Assembly: GCF_024679245.1 (NCBI RefSeq)
Contig: NC_090179.1
Location: forward strand, 9,296,827-9,360,826
Direction: 5' to 3'
Source: Pseudorasbora parva
Taxonomy: Eukaryota > Chordata > Actinopteri > Cypriniformes > Gobionidae
Length of the DNA: 64,000 bases
The translations under genes were made by a program, and so were the position numbers. Of this stretch, positions 13,201 through 21,997 are shown piece by piece; positions within the stretch are counted from its first letter, which is position 1; each line of letters starts with the position of its first letter. Under the pieces are notes generated by a model. That model searched no databases. It was not told the DNA's origin and saw only the letters and a program-made list of their open reading frames with translations.

Positions 13201-13872
13201 AAAGCTCTGAGGAGTTTTCTCGAGGACCTTCGCGGCCACCATGTCCTGATACGATCCGACAACACTGCCGTGGTATCGTATCTAAATCATCAGGGGGGTC
13301 TGAGATCGCGCCCTCTGTACAGACTGGCGCATCAGGTCCTCCTGTGGTCCCACGGGAAACTGTCTTCTCTCAGGGCAGTTTATATCCCGGGGGACCAGAA
13401 CCAGGGAGCAGACATCCTGTCAAGGCAGGGGCTGAGGCCCGGGGAGTGGCGTCTCCATCCAGAGGTGGTGGAGGCCATATGCGAGAGGTTTGGCCAAATG
13501 GAAGTGGATTTGTTTGCGTCTCGAGAGACGACCCACTGTCCACTTTGGTTCTCCCTCAGGCATCCGGCTCCGTTGGGCCTGGATGCCATGTCACAGGCGT
13601 GGCCGAGGCTGCGTCTGTATGCATTTCCCCCGATTGCTCTGCTCCCGGGAGTTCTGGAGCGGGTTCGCCGGGAAGGCATTCGCCTGCTTCTGATAGCACC
13701 CCGGTGGCCGACCAGGGTATGGTTCTCCAACATTATGGACCTGCTAGACGACCTTCCATGGCAGATTCCTCTGAGGAGGGATCTGTTGACTCAGGCGGGG
13801 GGCTCGATATTTCACCCCCAGCCAGAGTTATGGAACCTGTGGGCTTGGCCCCTGAGGGGGCAGAGCTCATAG
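10225..13872 (+). CDS. DIRS Gag-RT-RNase H polyprotein with methyltransferase-like tail (copy 1)
   Basis: A 1,215-residue open frame. Residues 9-47 form a Cys/His cluster (C9, C13, H23, C26, C29, H34, C44, C47), the likely zinc-binding start of the Gag-like region, followed by acidic and Ser-rich stretches to about residue 560. The reverse transcriptase fingers lie near 670-695, motif A Asp is D724, and the YIDD catalytic motif is at 788-791. RNase H carries the D955, E987, D1012 and D1063 set. Residues about 1090-1190 resemble the DIRS methyltransferase-like domain, but where a (D/N)PP(F/Y) motif is expected the sequence reads AFPP (1133-1136), so activity is doubtful. Start 10225 follows the TATA by a plausible leader. 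Gag and Pol share one frame here, whereas many relatives have two overlapping frames. N734 is private to this copy (Ile in copies 2 and 3). Confidence 0.9.
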   Translation: MASEQFRRCVPPCPRFISGTDTHQLCVQCLGVQHARAALEGAACGECDKLPLRVLRSRLAVFDEAGQPREPRGSGPAVAEAERRRRSWGSQLDLSAGLGNVEASLSSSDDSEDLPPRVEARAAASSREAEDQVLMLSDSEGSLTMSTEAGAVGQSPPHSQAMEELVEVLTCAVAKLSLDWPQEEVHVQPPSKLDERFFKRRAQPPRRGLPFFPDLHSELCRAWEKPFSARLTTPPALDFANVLGASEKGYVALPRVEEALAGHLSPETAASLKTPALPSKPCRETSKLVARAYSAAGRAGGCLHTLAVLQAYQADLLKELDEGEGPSPEDVTELRKAADLSLRVTKQAARDIGRSMTGLVCAERHLWLNLSGIRERDRHFLLDSPVSPSGLFGGAVSTVVERFQEVKKQAAALSQFIPRRWGSSSKAASSGQSRPAEGSSHREVQKQCVASRAPPEGAWQKKRRSRGKSSKLKTDLTDRPYSGQEGFQAVLAAARPLRAVPHGAERPRSFSPRGSREIDVVLLQSKGLRTTSFPHVRARLWPAHIKSAAEQRLRSHTGNLPRLVPAGYPLQGVEGEVRLIPQTSLERLVPLSEYLGAWSCLPNISVWALRTVERGHRLQFRVPPPPPKFGGIVWTVVGPEQVGVMGQEVHSLLEKGVIERVPPPEREVGFYSRYLIVPKKDGGLRPILDLRLLNRSLRRYRFRMLTIPVIVSQIQFEDWFVTIDLKDAYFHISNLPSHRKFLRFAFGGEAFQYRVLPFGLALSPRTFTKCMDAALAPLRLQGIGVLNYIDDWLIMARSYDMAVQHRDAVLAHMRCLGLRLNAKKSTLTPSQRITFLGIVWDSVTMRAHMSPARIETIRAEVSSIRLGHSITVKQFQRLVGLMAAPSSVIPLGLLHMRPLQWWLRTKGFSPKGNPFRMIRVTRKCIRSLVIWKKPWFLSLGLVLGASCCRKTVSTDASLTGWGAVMEGRGARGPWTAQHATWHINCLEMLAVWKALRSFLEDLRGHHVLIRSDNTAVVSYLNHQGGLRSRPLYRLAHQVLLWSHGKLSSLRAVYIPGDQNQGADILSRQGLRPGEWRLHPEVVEAICERFGQMEVDLFASRETTHCPLWFSLRHPAPLGLDAMSQAWPRLRLYAFPPIALLPGVLERVRREGIRLLLIAPRWPTRVWFSNIMDLLDDLPWQIPLRRDLLTQAGGSIFHPQPELWNLWAWPLRGQSS
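12091..12104 (+). repeat. C14 homopolymer inside pol (copy 1)
   Basis: Fourteen consecutive C encode a Pro run just before the RT domain. The matching tract is 11 C in copies 2 and 3, a 3-nt in-frame change that accounts for the one-residue protein length difference. Both the pol frame and the -1 frame that leads to the recombinase are open across it. Confidence 0.9.
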
Positions 13873-14912
13873 AAGAAGGGCTGTCAGCAGGTGTCGTGGA
13901 GACTATACTCAGCTCCAGGGCTCCTTCCACCAGGAAGCTGTACAACTTGAAGTGGAGAGTGTTCTCCATATGGTGTAGAGACCGTGAAGTAGACCCAGTG
14001 AACTGCGCTGTGGCTTCAGTACTGGAGTTTCTGCAAGATCGGTTTTCCGCCGGGCTTACCCCGTCCACACTTAAGGTGTATGTGGCAGCGATAGGAGCTT
14101 TCCACGCACCATTAGGTGAAGGACCTCTGGGGAGGCACCATCTGGTTGTACGGTTCCTCCGAGGAGCGCGGAGGATGAGACCTGTGGCTCGTTCTAGGAT
14201 CCCTGCGTGGGATCTGGCAGTGGTTCTCGAAGGGTTGGTTGAGGCCCCCTTCGAACCGCTGGAGTTGGCTGAGGCCAAGAACCTCACGCTTAAGGTAGCT
14301 TTTCTCTTAGCCATCACCTCTCTGAGGAGGGTGGGGGACCTTCAGGCATTGGCAGTCACACCCAATTGCTTGGAGTTTGCCCCAGGCAAAGTGAAAGCTA
14401 TCTTGCGGCCGACCCCGGGATCCGTCCCCAAGGTACCGTCTAATGCGGTACGGTCGGTGGTTCTCCAGGCTTTTCATCCCCCGCCTCATGTGACGGCAGA
14501 TGAGGGCAGGCTTCACCTCCTCTGCCCGGTGCGGGCATTGAGGATTTATTTGGAGAGGTCTGCCCAGTGGAGGAAGTCAGACCAGTTGTTAGTGTGCTTT
14601 GGTCCACCTAGGAAAGGGCTGCCTGCAGCAAAACAGACAATTAGTAACTGGATTGTCCAGGCAATAGCCACGGCCTATCAGGTGCGCAACTTGCCTTCAC
14701 CTATAGCCGTGAGGGCGCATTCTACCAGGGGCATGGCCTCCTCGGTAGCCCTCCTTTCCGGAGCTTCTTTGCAAGAGATTTGCGAGGCGGCTGGGTGGGC
14801 CACACCGCATACCTTCGTGAGGTATTATAGTCTGCACCTCCCGGCAACGCCAGGCGCTAGGGTGCTCGCCCCTGATTATGCACTCCGGTTCATGTCATGG
14901 GGTGCAAGATAG
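13719..14912 (+). CDS. DIRS tyrosine recombinase (copy 1)
   Basis: Integrase of the element: a tyrosine recombinase expected to recombine the closed circular cDNA with a GTT target without duplication. Catalytic signature: Arg in the TSLRRVGDL segment (codons 14325/14328), HSTR (His 14718, Arg 14727), GWATPH (Trp 14796, His 14808), and the nucleophile in RYYS (Tyr codons 14823 and 14826; which one is catalytic is undecided). The N-terminal part looks like a core-binding domain (about 13880-14200). The frame is -1 to pol and overlaps its end by 154 bp with this start. The start is uncertain: ATGs at 13719 (G at -3), 13758 and 13830 (G at -3) are all possible. The same frame stays open upstream to 11598, so frameshift expression is an alternative. 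Length (about 397 residues) suits the family. Confidence 0.85.
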   Translation: MVLQHYGPARRPSMADSSEEGSVDSGGGLDISPPARVMEPVGLAPEGAELIEEGLSAGVVETILSSRAPSTRKLYNLKWRVFSIWCRDREVDPVNCAVASVLEFLQDRFSAGLTPSTLKVYVAAIGAFHAPLGEGPLGRHHLVVRFLRGARRMRPVARSRIPAWDLAVVLEGLVEAPFEPLELAEAKNLTLKVAFLLAITSLRRVGDLQALAVTPNCLEFAPGKVKAILRPTPGSVPKVPSNAVRSVVLQAFHPPPHVTADEGRLHLLCPVRALRIYLERSAQWRKSDQLLVCFGPPRKGLPAAKQTISNWIVQAIATAYQVRNLPSPIAVRAHSTRGMASSVALLSGASLQEICEAAGWATPHTFVRYYSLHLPATPGARVLAPDYALRFMSWGAR

Positions 14913-14931
14913 GCGAGGACTAGTGGGTACT

Positions 14932-15050
14932 CGTTCCCCGATGTGTCATCTACGATGACGCAGTGCGAGTTCCCTCGATAAAGGGAACGTCTCGGGTTAT
15001 GAATATAACCCATGTTCCCTGAGAGGGAACGAGACACTGCGTCTCGTAGC
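14932..15050 (+). repeat. DIRS internal complementary region (copy 1)
   Basis: 14932-14985 is the reverse complement of the left end starting at 9963. After AAC (14986-14988), 14989 onward is the reverse complement of the right end finishing at 15292. It thus represents a head-to-tail circle junction and is thought to template completion of the cDNA ends. The inner part has diverged by a 1-nt indel, which creates a new hairpin, CGAGAC/GTCTCG (15030-15046). Confidence 0.9.
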
Positions 15051-15080
15051 CCCGCCTATCTACAGAGCGGCCCGCTTCAT

Positions 15081-15246
15081 AGCAGTAAGCTGCGTTTGCT
15101 TGTGCCGGCGTCCCTTTATACCTCCGGGTATGCCGTCACTCGTTACGTCATCACGCAACACCAATCAAGATTGGACTTTTTTGATATGAACTCAGCAGCG
15201 TCACGCCGTGGGCGTTCCCCGATGTGTCATCTACGATGACGCAGTG
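15081..15246 (-). repeat. DIRS right inverted terminal repeat (copy 1)
   Basis: Reverse complement of 9983-10148, 166 bp. It retains a minus-strand TATAAA (15115-15120) and the same opposed CCAAT pair (15161-15174), so an inward-facing promoter could also fire from this end. Confidence 0.9.
15115..15174 (-). promoter_or_regulatory. mirrored putative promoter in right terminal repeat (copy 1)
   Basis: On the minus strand it reads CCAAT palindrome, CRE-like TTACGTCA complement, then TATAAA, in the same order as the left promoter. It would transcribe through the internal complementary region and antisense to the recombinase. Activity is inferred only from the retained motifs. Confidence 0.4.
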
Positions 15247-15250
15247 TCTC

Positions 15251-15287
15251 GTTCCCTCTCAGGGAACATGGGTTATATTCATAACCC
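15251..15287. other. right-terminal tandem hairpins, candidate recombinase sites (copy 1)
   Basis: Two perfect 7-bp stem palindromes: GTTCCCT/AGGGAAC around CTC (15251-15267) and GGGTTAT/ATAACCC around ATTC (15270-15287). The first uses the same arms as the left-terminal hairpin. They lie within 45 bp of the GTT border. Confidence 0.55.
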
Positions 15288-16670
15288 GAGACGTTTCTTC
15301 AGTATATCAAGGATGAGATTTTTTTGACAAAAAGAAAAAAATCTGACCCGAGATTCCATGAACTTGAACTTTCTATGCATATAAATAGAATCCATCTCAT
15401 GTTTTATTAGTTCTTCAATGATGACCATTTTATCTTATTTTTGGCCAGATTGTTTGAACTTGAACCTTCTTTAAAGACTTCTGACATTCTGATGTTTCTT
15501 CAGTAGATCAAGGATGATAATTTTTTGACAAAAAAAAAATCTGACACTGGATCCCATGAACTTGAACTTTCTATGCATATAAATAGATTCATTCTGATGC
15601 ATTGGTTCAGGGATGAACTATTGAACTTATCTGTGCCCAAATACTCTTTGAACTTGAACATTCTACACAGACTTTATGACTACCTGTGGTTTCATCAGTA
15701 GGTCAAGGAAGACATTTTTTGACAAAAAAAAAAAATCTGACCCTGGATCCCATGAATTTGAACTTTCTATGCATATAAATAGATTCATTCTGATGCATTG
15801 GTTCAGGGATGACATATTGAACCTATTTGTGGCCAAATAGTCTTTGAACTTGAACATTATACACAGACTTTATGACTTTTTGTTGTTTCTTCAGTATATC
15901 AAGGATGATATTTTTTTTTGACAAAAAAAAGATTCTGACCCTGGATCCCATGAACTTGAAATTTCTATGCACATAAAAAGATTCATTCTGATGCATTGGT
16001 TCAGGGATGACCTATTGAACCTATTTGTGGCCAAATAGTCTTTGAACTTGAACATTATACACAGACTTTATGACTTTTTGTTGTTTCTTCAGTATATCAA
16101 GGATGAGATTTTTTTGACAAAAAAAAAGATTCTGACCCTGGATCCCATGAACTTGAAATTTCTATGCACATAAAAAGATTCCTTCTAATGCAGTGGTTCA
16201 AGGATGACCTTTTGAACTTATTTGTGCCCAAATACTCTTTAAACTTGAACATTCTATAAAGACTTTATGACTACCTGTGGTTTCATCAGTAGGTCAAGGA
16301 AGATATTTTAAAAAATAAATAAATAAATAAATCTCACCCTAGATTCCTTGATCTTGAACTTTCTATGCATATAAATAGATTCCTTCTGATGCAGTGGTAC
16401 AGGGATGATCTATTGTACCTATTTGTGGCCAAATAGTCTTTGAACTTGAACATTCCACACAGACTTTATGACTTTTTGTTGTTTCTTCAGTATATCAAGG
16501 ATGAGATTTTTTTAACAAAAAAAAAAAATCTGACCCGAGATTCCATGAACTTGAACTTTCTATGCATATCAATAGATTCCTTCTGATGTTTTATTAGTTC
16601 TTCAATGATGACCATTTGAACTTATTTTTGGCCAGATTCTTTGAACTTGAACCTTCTTTAAAGACTTCTG

Positions 16671-17464
16671 ACATTCCGTTGTTTCTTCAGTAGATCAAGG
16701 ATGAGAATTTTTTGACAAAATTTTTTTTTACCCTGGATCCCATGAACTTGAACTTTCTATGCATATAAATTGATTCCTTCTGATGCAGTGGTACAGGGAT
16801 GATCTATTGAACCTATTTGTGGCCAAATAGTCTTTGAACTTGAACATTCCACACAGACTTTATGACTTTCTGTTGTTTCTTCAGTATATCAAGGATGAGA
16901 TTTTTTTGACAAAAAAAAAAAAAAATCTGACCCGAGATTCCATGAACTTGAACTTTCTATGCATATCAATAGATTCCTTCTGATGTTTTATTAGTTCTTC
17001 AATGATGACCATTTGAACTTATTTTTGGCCAGATTCTTTGAACTTGAACCTTCTTTAAAGACTTCTGACATTCCGTTGTTTTTTCAGTAGATCAAGGATG
17101 AGAATTTTTTGACAAAATTTTTTTTTACCCTGGATCCCATGAACTTGAACTTTCCATGCATATAAATTGATTCCTTCTGATGCAGTGGTACAGGGATGAT
17201 CTATTGAACCTATTTGTGGCCAAATAGTCTTTGAACTTGAACATTCCACACAGACTTTATGACTTTCTGTTGTTTCTTCAGTATATCAAGGATGAGATTT
17301 TTTTGACAAAAAAAAAAAAAAATCTGACCCGAGATTCCATGAACTTGAACTTTCTATGCATACAGATTCCTTCTGATGTTTTATTAGTTCTTCAAGGATG
17401 ACCATTTGAACTTATTTTTGGCCAGATTCGTTGAACTTGAACCTTGTTTAAAGATTTCTGACAT
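16671..17464. repeat. local tandem duplication of a 397-bp satellite dimer
   Basis: Both copies begin ACATTCCGTTG and carry the A4T9 replacement of the usual A-tract. The paralogous place in block D (about 51070-51460) has only one copy. A one-register unequal exchange between dimers explains this. Confidence 0.75.
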
Positions 17465-20400
17465 TCTGTTGTTTCTTCAGTAGATCAAGGATGAGATTTT
17501 TTTGACCAAAAAAAAAATATTCTGACCCTGGATCCCATGAACTTGAACTTTCTATGCATATAAATAGATTACTTCTGATGCAGTGGTTCAAGGATGACCT
17601 TCTGAACTTATCTGTGCCCAAATACTCTTTGAACTTGAACATTCTACACATTCTATTTATTACTTTCTGTTGTTTCTTCAGTATATCAAGGATGAGATTT
17701 TTTTGACAAACTTTCTAAGCATATAAATAGAGTCCTTCTGATGTTTTATTAGTTATTCAATGATGACCATTTGAACTTATTTTTGGCCAGATTCTTTGAA
17801 CTTGAACCTTCTTTAAAGATTTCTGACATTCTGTTGTTTCTTCAGTAGATCAAGGATGAGAATTTTTTGACAAAAAAAAATCTGACCCTGGATCCCATGA
17901 ACTTGAACTTTCTATGCATATAAATTGATTCCTTCTGATGCAGTGGTTCAAGGATGACCTTTTGAACTTATTTGTGCCCAAATACTCTTTGAACTTGAAC
18001 ATTCTATAAAGACTTTATGACTACCTGTGGTTTCATCAGTAGGTCAAGGAAGACATTTTTTGACAAAAAAAAAAAAAAAAAATCTCACCCTAGATTCCAT
18101 GAACTTGAACTTTCTATTCATACAGATTCCTTCTGATGTTTTATTAGTTCTTCAAGGATGACCATTTGAACTTATTTTTGGCCAGATTCGTTGAACTTGA
18201 ACCTTGTTTAAAGATTTCTGACATTCTGTTGTTTCTTCAGTAGATCAAGGATGAGATTTTTTTGACCAAAAAAAAAAGATTCTGACCCTGGATCCCATGA
18301 ACTTGAACTTTCTATGCATATAAATAGATTACTTCTGATGCAGTGGTTCAAGGATGACCTTCTGAACTTATCTGTGCCCAAATACTCTTTGAACTTGAAC
18401 ATTCTACACAGACTTTATGACTACCTGTTGTTTCATCAGTAGGTCAAGGAAGACATTTTTTGGCAAAAAAATTAATAAATAAATCTCACCCTAGATTCCA
18501 TGAACTTGAACTTTCTATGCATATAAATAGATTACTTCTGGTGCAGTGGTTCAAGGATAACCTTTTGAGCTTATTTGTGCCCAAATACTCTTTAAACTTG
18601 AACATTCTATAATGACTTTATGACTACCTGTGGTTTCATCAGTAGGTCAAGGAAGATATTTTTTGAAAAAAAATACATTTATAAATCTCACCCTAGATTC
18701 CTTGAACTTGAACTTTCTATGCATATAAATAGATTCCTTCTGATGCAGTGGTACAGGGATGATCTATTGTACCTATTTGTGGCCAAATAGTCTTGGAACT
18801 TGAACATTCCACACAGACTTTATGACTTTCTGTTGTTTCTTCAGTATATCAAGGATGAGATTTTTTTGACAAAAAAAAAAAAAAAAATCTGACCCGAGAT
18901 TCCATGAACTTGAACTTTCTATGCATATAAATAGAGTCCTTCTGATGTTTTATTAGTTCTTCAATGATGACCATTTGAACTTATTTTTGGCCAGATTCTT
19001 TGAACTTGAACCTTCTTTAAAGACTTCTGACATTCTGTTGTTTCTTCAGTAGATCTAGGATGAGAATTTTTTGACAAAAAAAAATCTGACCCTGGATCCC
19101 ATGAACTTGAACTTTCTATGCATATAAATTGATTCCTTCTGATGCAGTGGTTCAAGGATGACCTTTTGAACTTATTTGTGCCCAAATACTCTTTGAACTT
19201 GAACATTCTATAAAGACTTTATGACTACCTGTGGTTTCATCAGTAGGTCAAGGAAGACATTTTTTGACAAAAAAAAAAAAATCTCACCCTAGATTCCATG
19301 AACTTGAACTTTCTATGCATATAGATTCCTTCTGATGTTTTATTAGTTCTTCAAGGATGACCATTTGAACTTATTTTTGGCCAGATTCTTTGAACTTGAA
19401 CCTTGTTTAAAGATTTCTGACATTCTGTTGTTTCTTCAGTAGATCAAGGATGAGATTTTTTTGACCAAAAAAAAAAAAGATTCTGACCCTGGATCACATG
19501 AACTTGAACTTTCTATGCATATAAATAGATTACTTCTGATGCAGTGGTTCAAGGATGACCTTTTGAACTTATCTGTGCCCAAATACTTTTGAACTTGAAC
19601 ATTCTACACAGACTTTATGACTACCTGTTTTCATCAGTAGGTCAAGGAAGACATTTTTTGGCAAGAAAAAAAAAAATCTCACCCTAGATTCCATGAACTT
19701 GAACGTTCTATGCATATAAATAGATTACTTCTGGTGCAGTGGTTCAAGGACGACCTTTTGAAACTATTTGTGCCCAAATACTCTTTAAACTTGAACATTC
19801 TATAAAGACTTTATGACTACCTGTGGTTTCATCAGTAGGTCAAGGAAGACATTTTTTGACAAAAAAAAAAAAAAATCTGACCCTGGATCCCATGAACTTG
19901 AACTTTCTATGCATATAAATAGATTCATTCTGATGCATTGGTTCAGGGATGACATATTGAACCTATTTGTGGCCAAATAGTCTTTGAACTTGAACATTAT
20001 ACACAGACTTTATGACTTTTTGTTGTTTCTTCAGTATATCAAGAATGAGATTTTTTTTGACAAAAAAAAGATTCTGACCCTGGATCCCATGAACTTGAAC
20101 TATCTATGCATATAAATAGATTCGTTCTGATGCATTGGTTCAGGGATGACCTATTGAACTTATCTGTGCCCAAATACTCTTTGAACTTGAACATTCTACA
20201 CAGACTTTATGACTACCTGTGGTTTCATCAGTAGGTCAAGGAAGACATTTTTTGACAAAAAAAAAAAAAAATCTGACCCTGGATCCCATGAACTTGAAAT
20301 TTCTATGCACATAAAAAGATTCATTCTGATGCATTGGTTCAGGGATGACCTTTTGAACTTATTTGTGCCCAAATACTCTTTACACTTGAACATTCTATAA

Positions 20401-21994
20401 AGACTTTATGACTACCTGTGGTTTCATCAGTAGGTCAAGGAAGATATTTTAAAAAATAAATAAATAAATAAATCTCACCCTAGATTCCTTGAACTTGAAC
20501 TTTCTATGCATATAAATAGATTCCTTCTGATGCAGTGGTACAGGGATGATCTATTGTACCTATTTGTGGCCAAATAGTCTTTGGACTTGAACATTCCACA
20601 CAGACTTTATGACTTTCTGTTGTTTCTTCAGTATATCAAGGATGAGATTTTTTTGACAAAAAAAAAAAAAATTCTGACCCGAGATTCCATGAACTTGAAC
20701 TTTCTATGCATATAAATAGAGTCCTTCTGATGTTTTATTAGTTCTTCAATGATGACCATTTGAACTTATTTTTGGCCAGATTCTTTGAACTTGAACCTTC
20801 TTTAAAGACTTCTGACAGTCTGTTGTTTCTTCAGTAGATCAAGGATGAGAATTTTTTGACAAAAAAAAATCTGACCCTGGATCCCATGAACTTGAACTTT
20901 CTATGCATATAAATAGATTACTTCAGATGCAGTGGTTCAAGGATGACCTTTTGAACTTATTTGTGCCCAAATAATCTTTGAACTTGAACATTCTATAAAG
21001 ACTTCTGACATTCTGTTGTTTCTTCAGTAGATCAAGGATGAGAATTTTTTGACAAAAAAATCTGACCCTGGATCCCATGAACTTGAACTTTCTATGCATA
21101 TAAATTGATTCCCTCTGATGCAGTGGTTCAAGGATGACCTTTTGAACTTATTTGTGCCCAAATACTCTTTGAACTTGAACATTCTATAAAGACTTATGAC
21201 TACCTGTGGTTTCATCAGTAGGTCAAGGAAGACATTTTTTGACAAAAAAAAAAAATAATCTCACCCTGGATCCCGTGAACTTGAACGTTCTATGCATATA
21301 AATAGATTACTTCTGGTGCAGTGGTTCAAGGACGACCTTTTGAAACTATTTGTGCCCAAATACTCTTTGAACTTGAACATTCTATTAAGACTTTATGACT
21401 TCCTGTGGTTTCATCAGTAGGTCAAGGAAGACATTTTTTGACAAAAAAAAAAATCTGACCCTGGATCCCATGAATTTGAACTTTCTATGCATATAAATAG
21501 ATTCATTCTGATGCATTGGTTCAGGGATGACCTATTGAACCTATTTGTGGCCAAATAGTCTTTGAACTTGACCATTATACACAGACTTTATGACTTTTTG
21601 TTGTTTCTTCAGTATATCAAGGATGAGGTTTTTTTTGACAAAAAAAAGATTCTGACCCTGGATCCCATGAACTTAAAATTTCTATGCATATAAAAAGATT
21701 CCTTCTAATGCAGTGGTTCAAGGATGACCTTTTGAACTTATTTGTGCCCAAATACTCTTTAAACTTGAACATTCTATAAAGACTTTATGACTACCTGTGG
21801 TTTCATCAGTAGGTCAAGGAAGACATTTTTTGACAAAAAAAAAAATCTGACCCTGGATCCCATGAATTTGAACTTTCTATGCATATAAATAGATTCCTTC
21901 TGATGCAGTGGTACAGGGATGAGCTATTGAACCTATTTGTGGCCAAATAGTCTTTGAACTTGAACATTCCACACAGACTTTATGACTTTCTGTT

Positions 21995-21997
21995 GTT
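21995..21997. other. paralogous unoccupied DIRS target (GTT) in block B
   Basis: The sequence on both sides (about 21640-22100) matches the left flank of DIRS copy 1 joined directly to its right flank, including the downstream AATCCATCTCATG variant. GTT occurs once here and at both borders of the occupied sites. It shows a precise insertion with no duplication or loss. Confidence 0.7.

Larger units (their letters stand above)
9963..15292 (+). mobile_element. DIRS-type tyrosine-recombinase retrotransposon, copy 1 (complete)
   Basis: A 5,330-bp GC- and CpG-rich element inside AT-rich satellite. It has inverted terminal repeats (9983-10148 and 15081-15246), an internal complementary region (14932-15050), a Gag-RT-RNase H open frame and an overlapping tyrosine recombinase. 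There is no LTR, no poly-A tail and no target-site duplication. GTT lies at both borders (9960-9962 and 15293-15295), and its complement AAC lies at the junction in the internal complementary region (14986-14988). This is the diagnostic DIRS layout, distinct from Ngaro-type split direct repeats. Both long frames are intact, so the copy may be competent. It differs from copy 2 by only a few substitutions and a C-tract length change. Confidence 0.95.

Noticed and set aside
10225..13872. Ngaro-type element
   Set aside because: Ngaro elements have split direct repeats; here the ends are inverted repeats with an internal complementary region.
10271..14516. Minus-strand frames of 69-210 residues within the DIRS coding region (also in copies 2 and 3)
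   Set aside because: Shadows of GC-rich coding sequence with the normal strand carrying RT, RNase H and recombinase motifs.
15012..15239. 75-residue frame across the internal complementary region and right terminal repeat
   Set aside because: Falls wholly in structural non-coding sequence of the element.
9963..15292. LTR retrotransposon or endogenous retrovirus
   Set aside because: No LTRs, no target duplication, no protease or DDE integrase; the tyrosine recombinase and internal complementary region fix it as DIRS-type.
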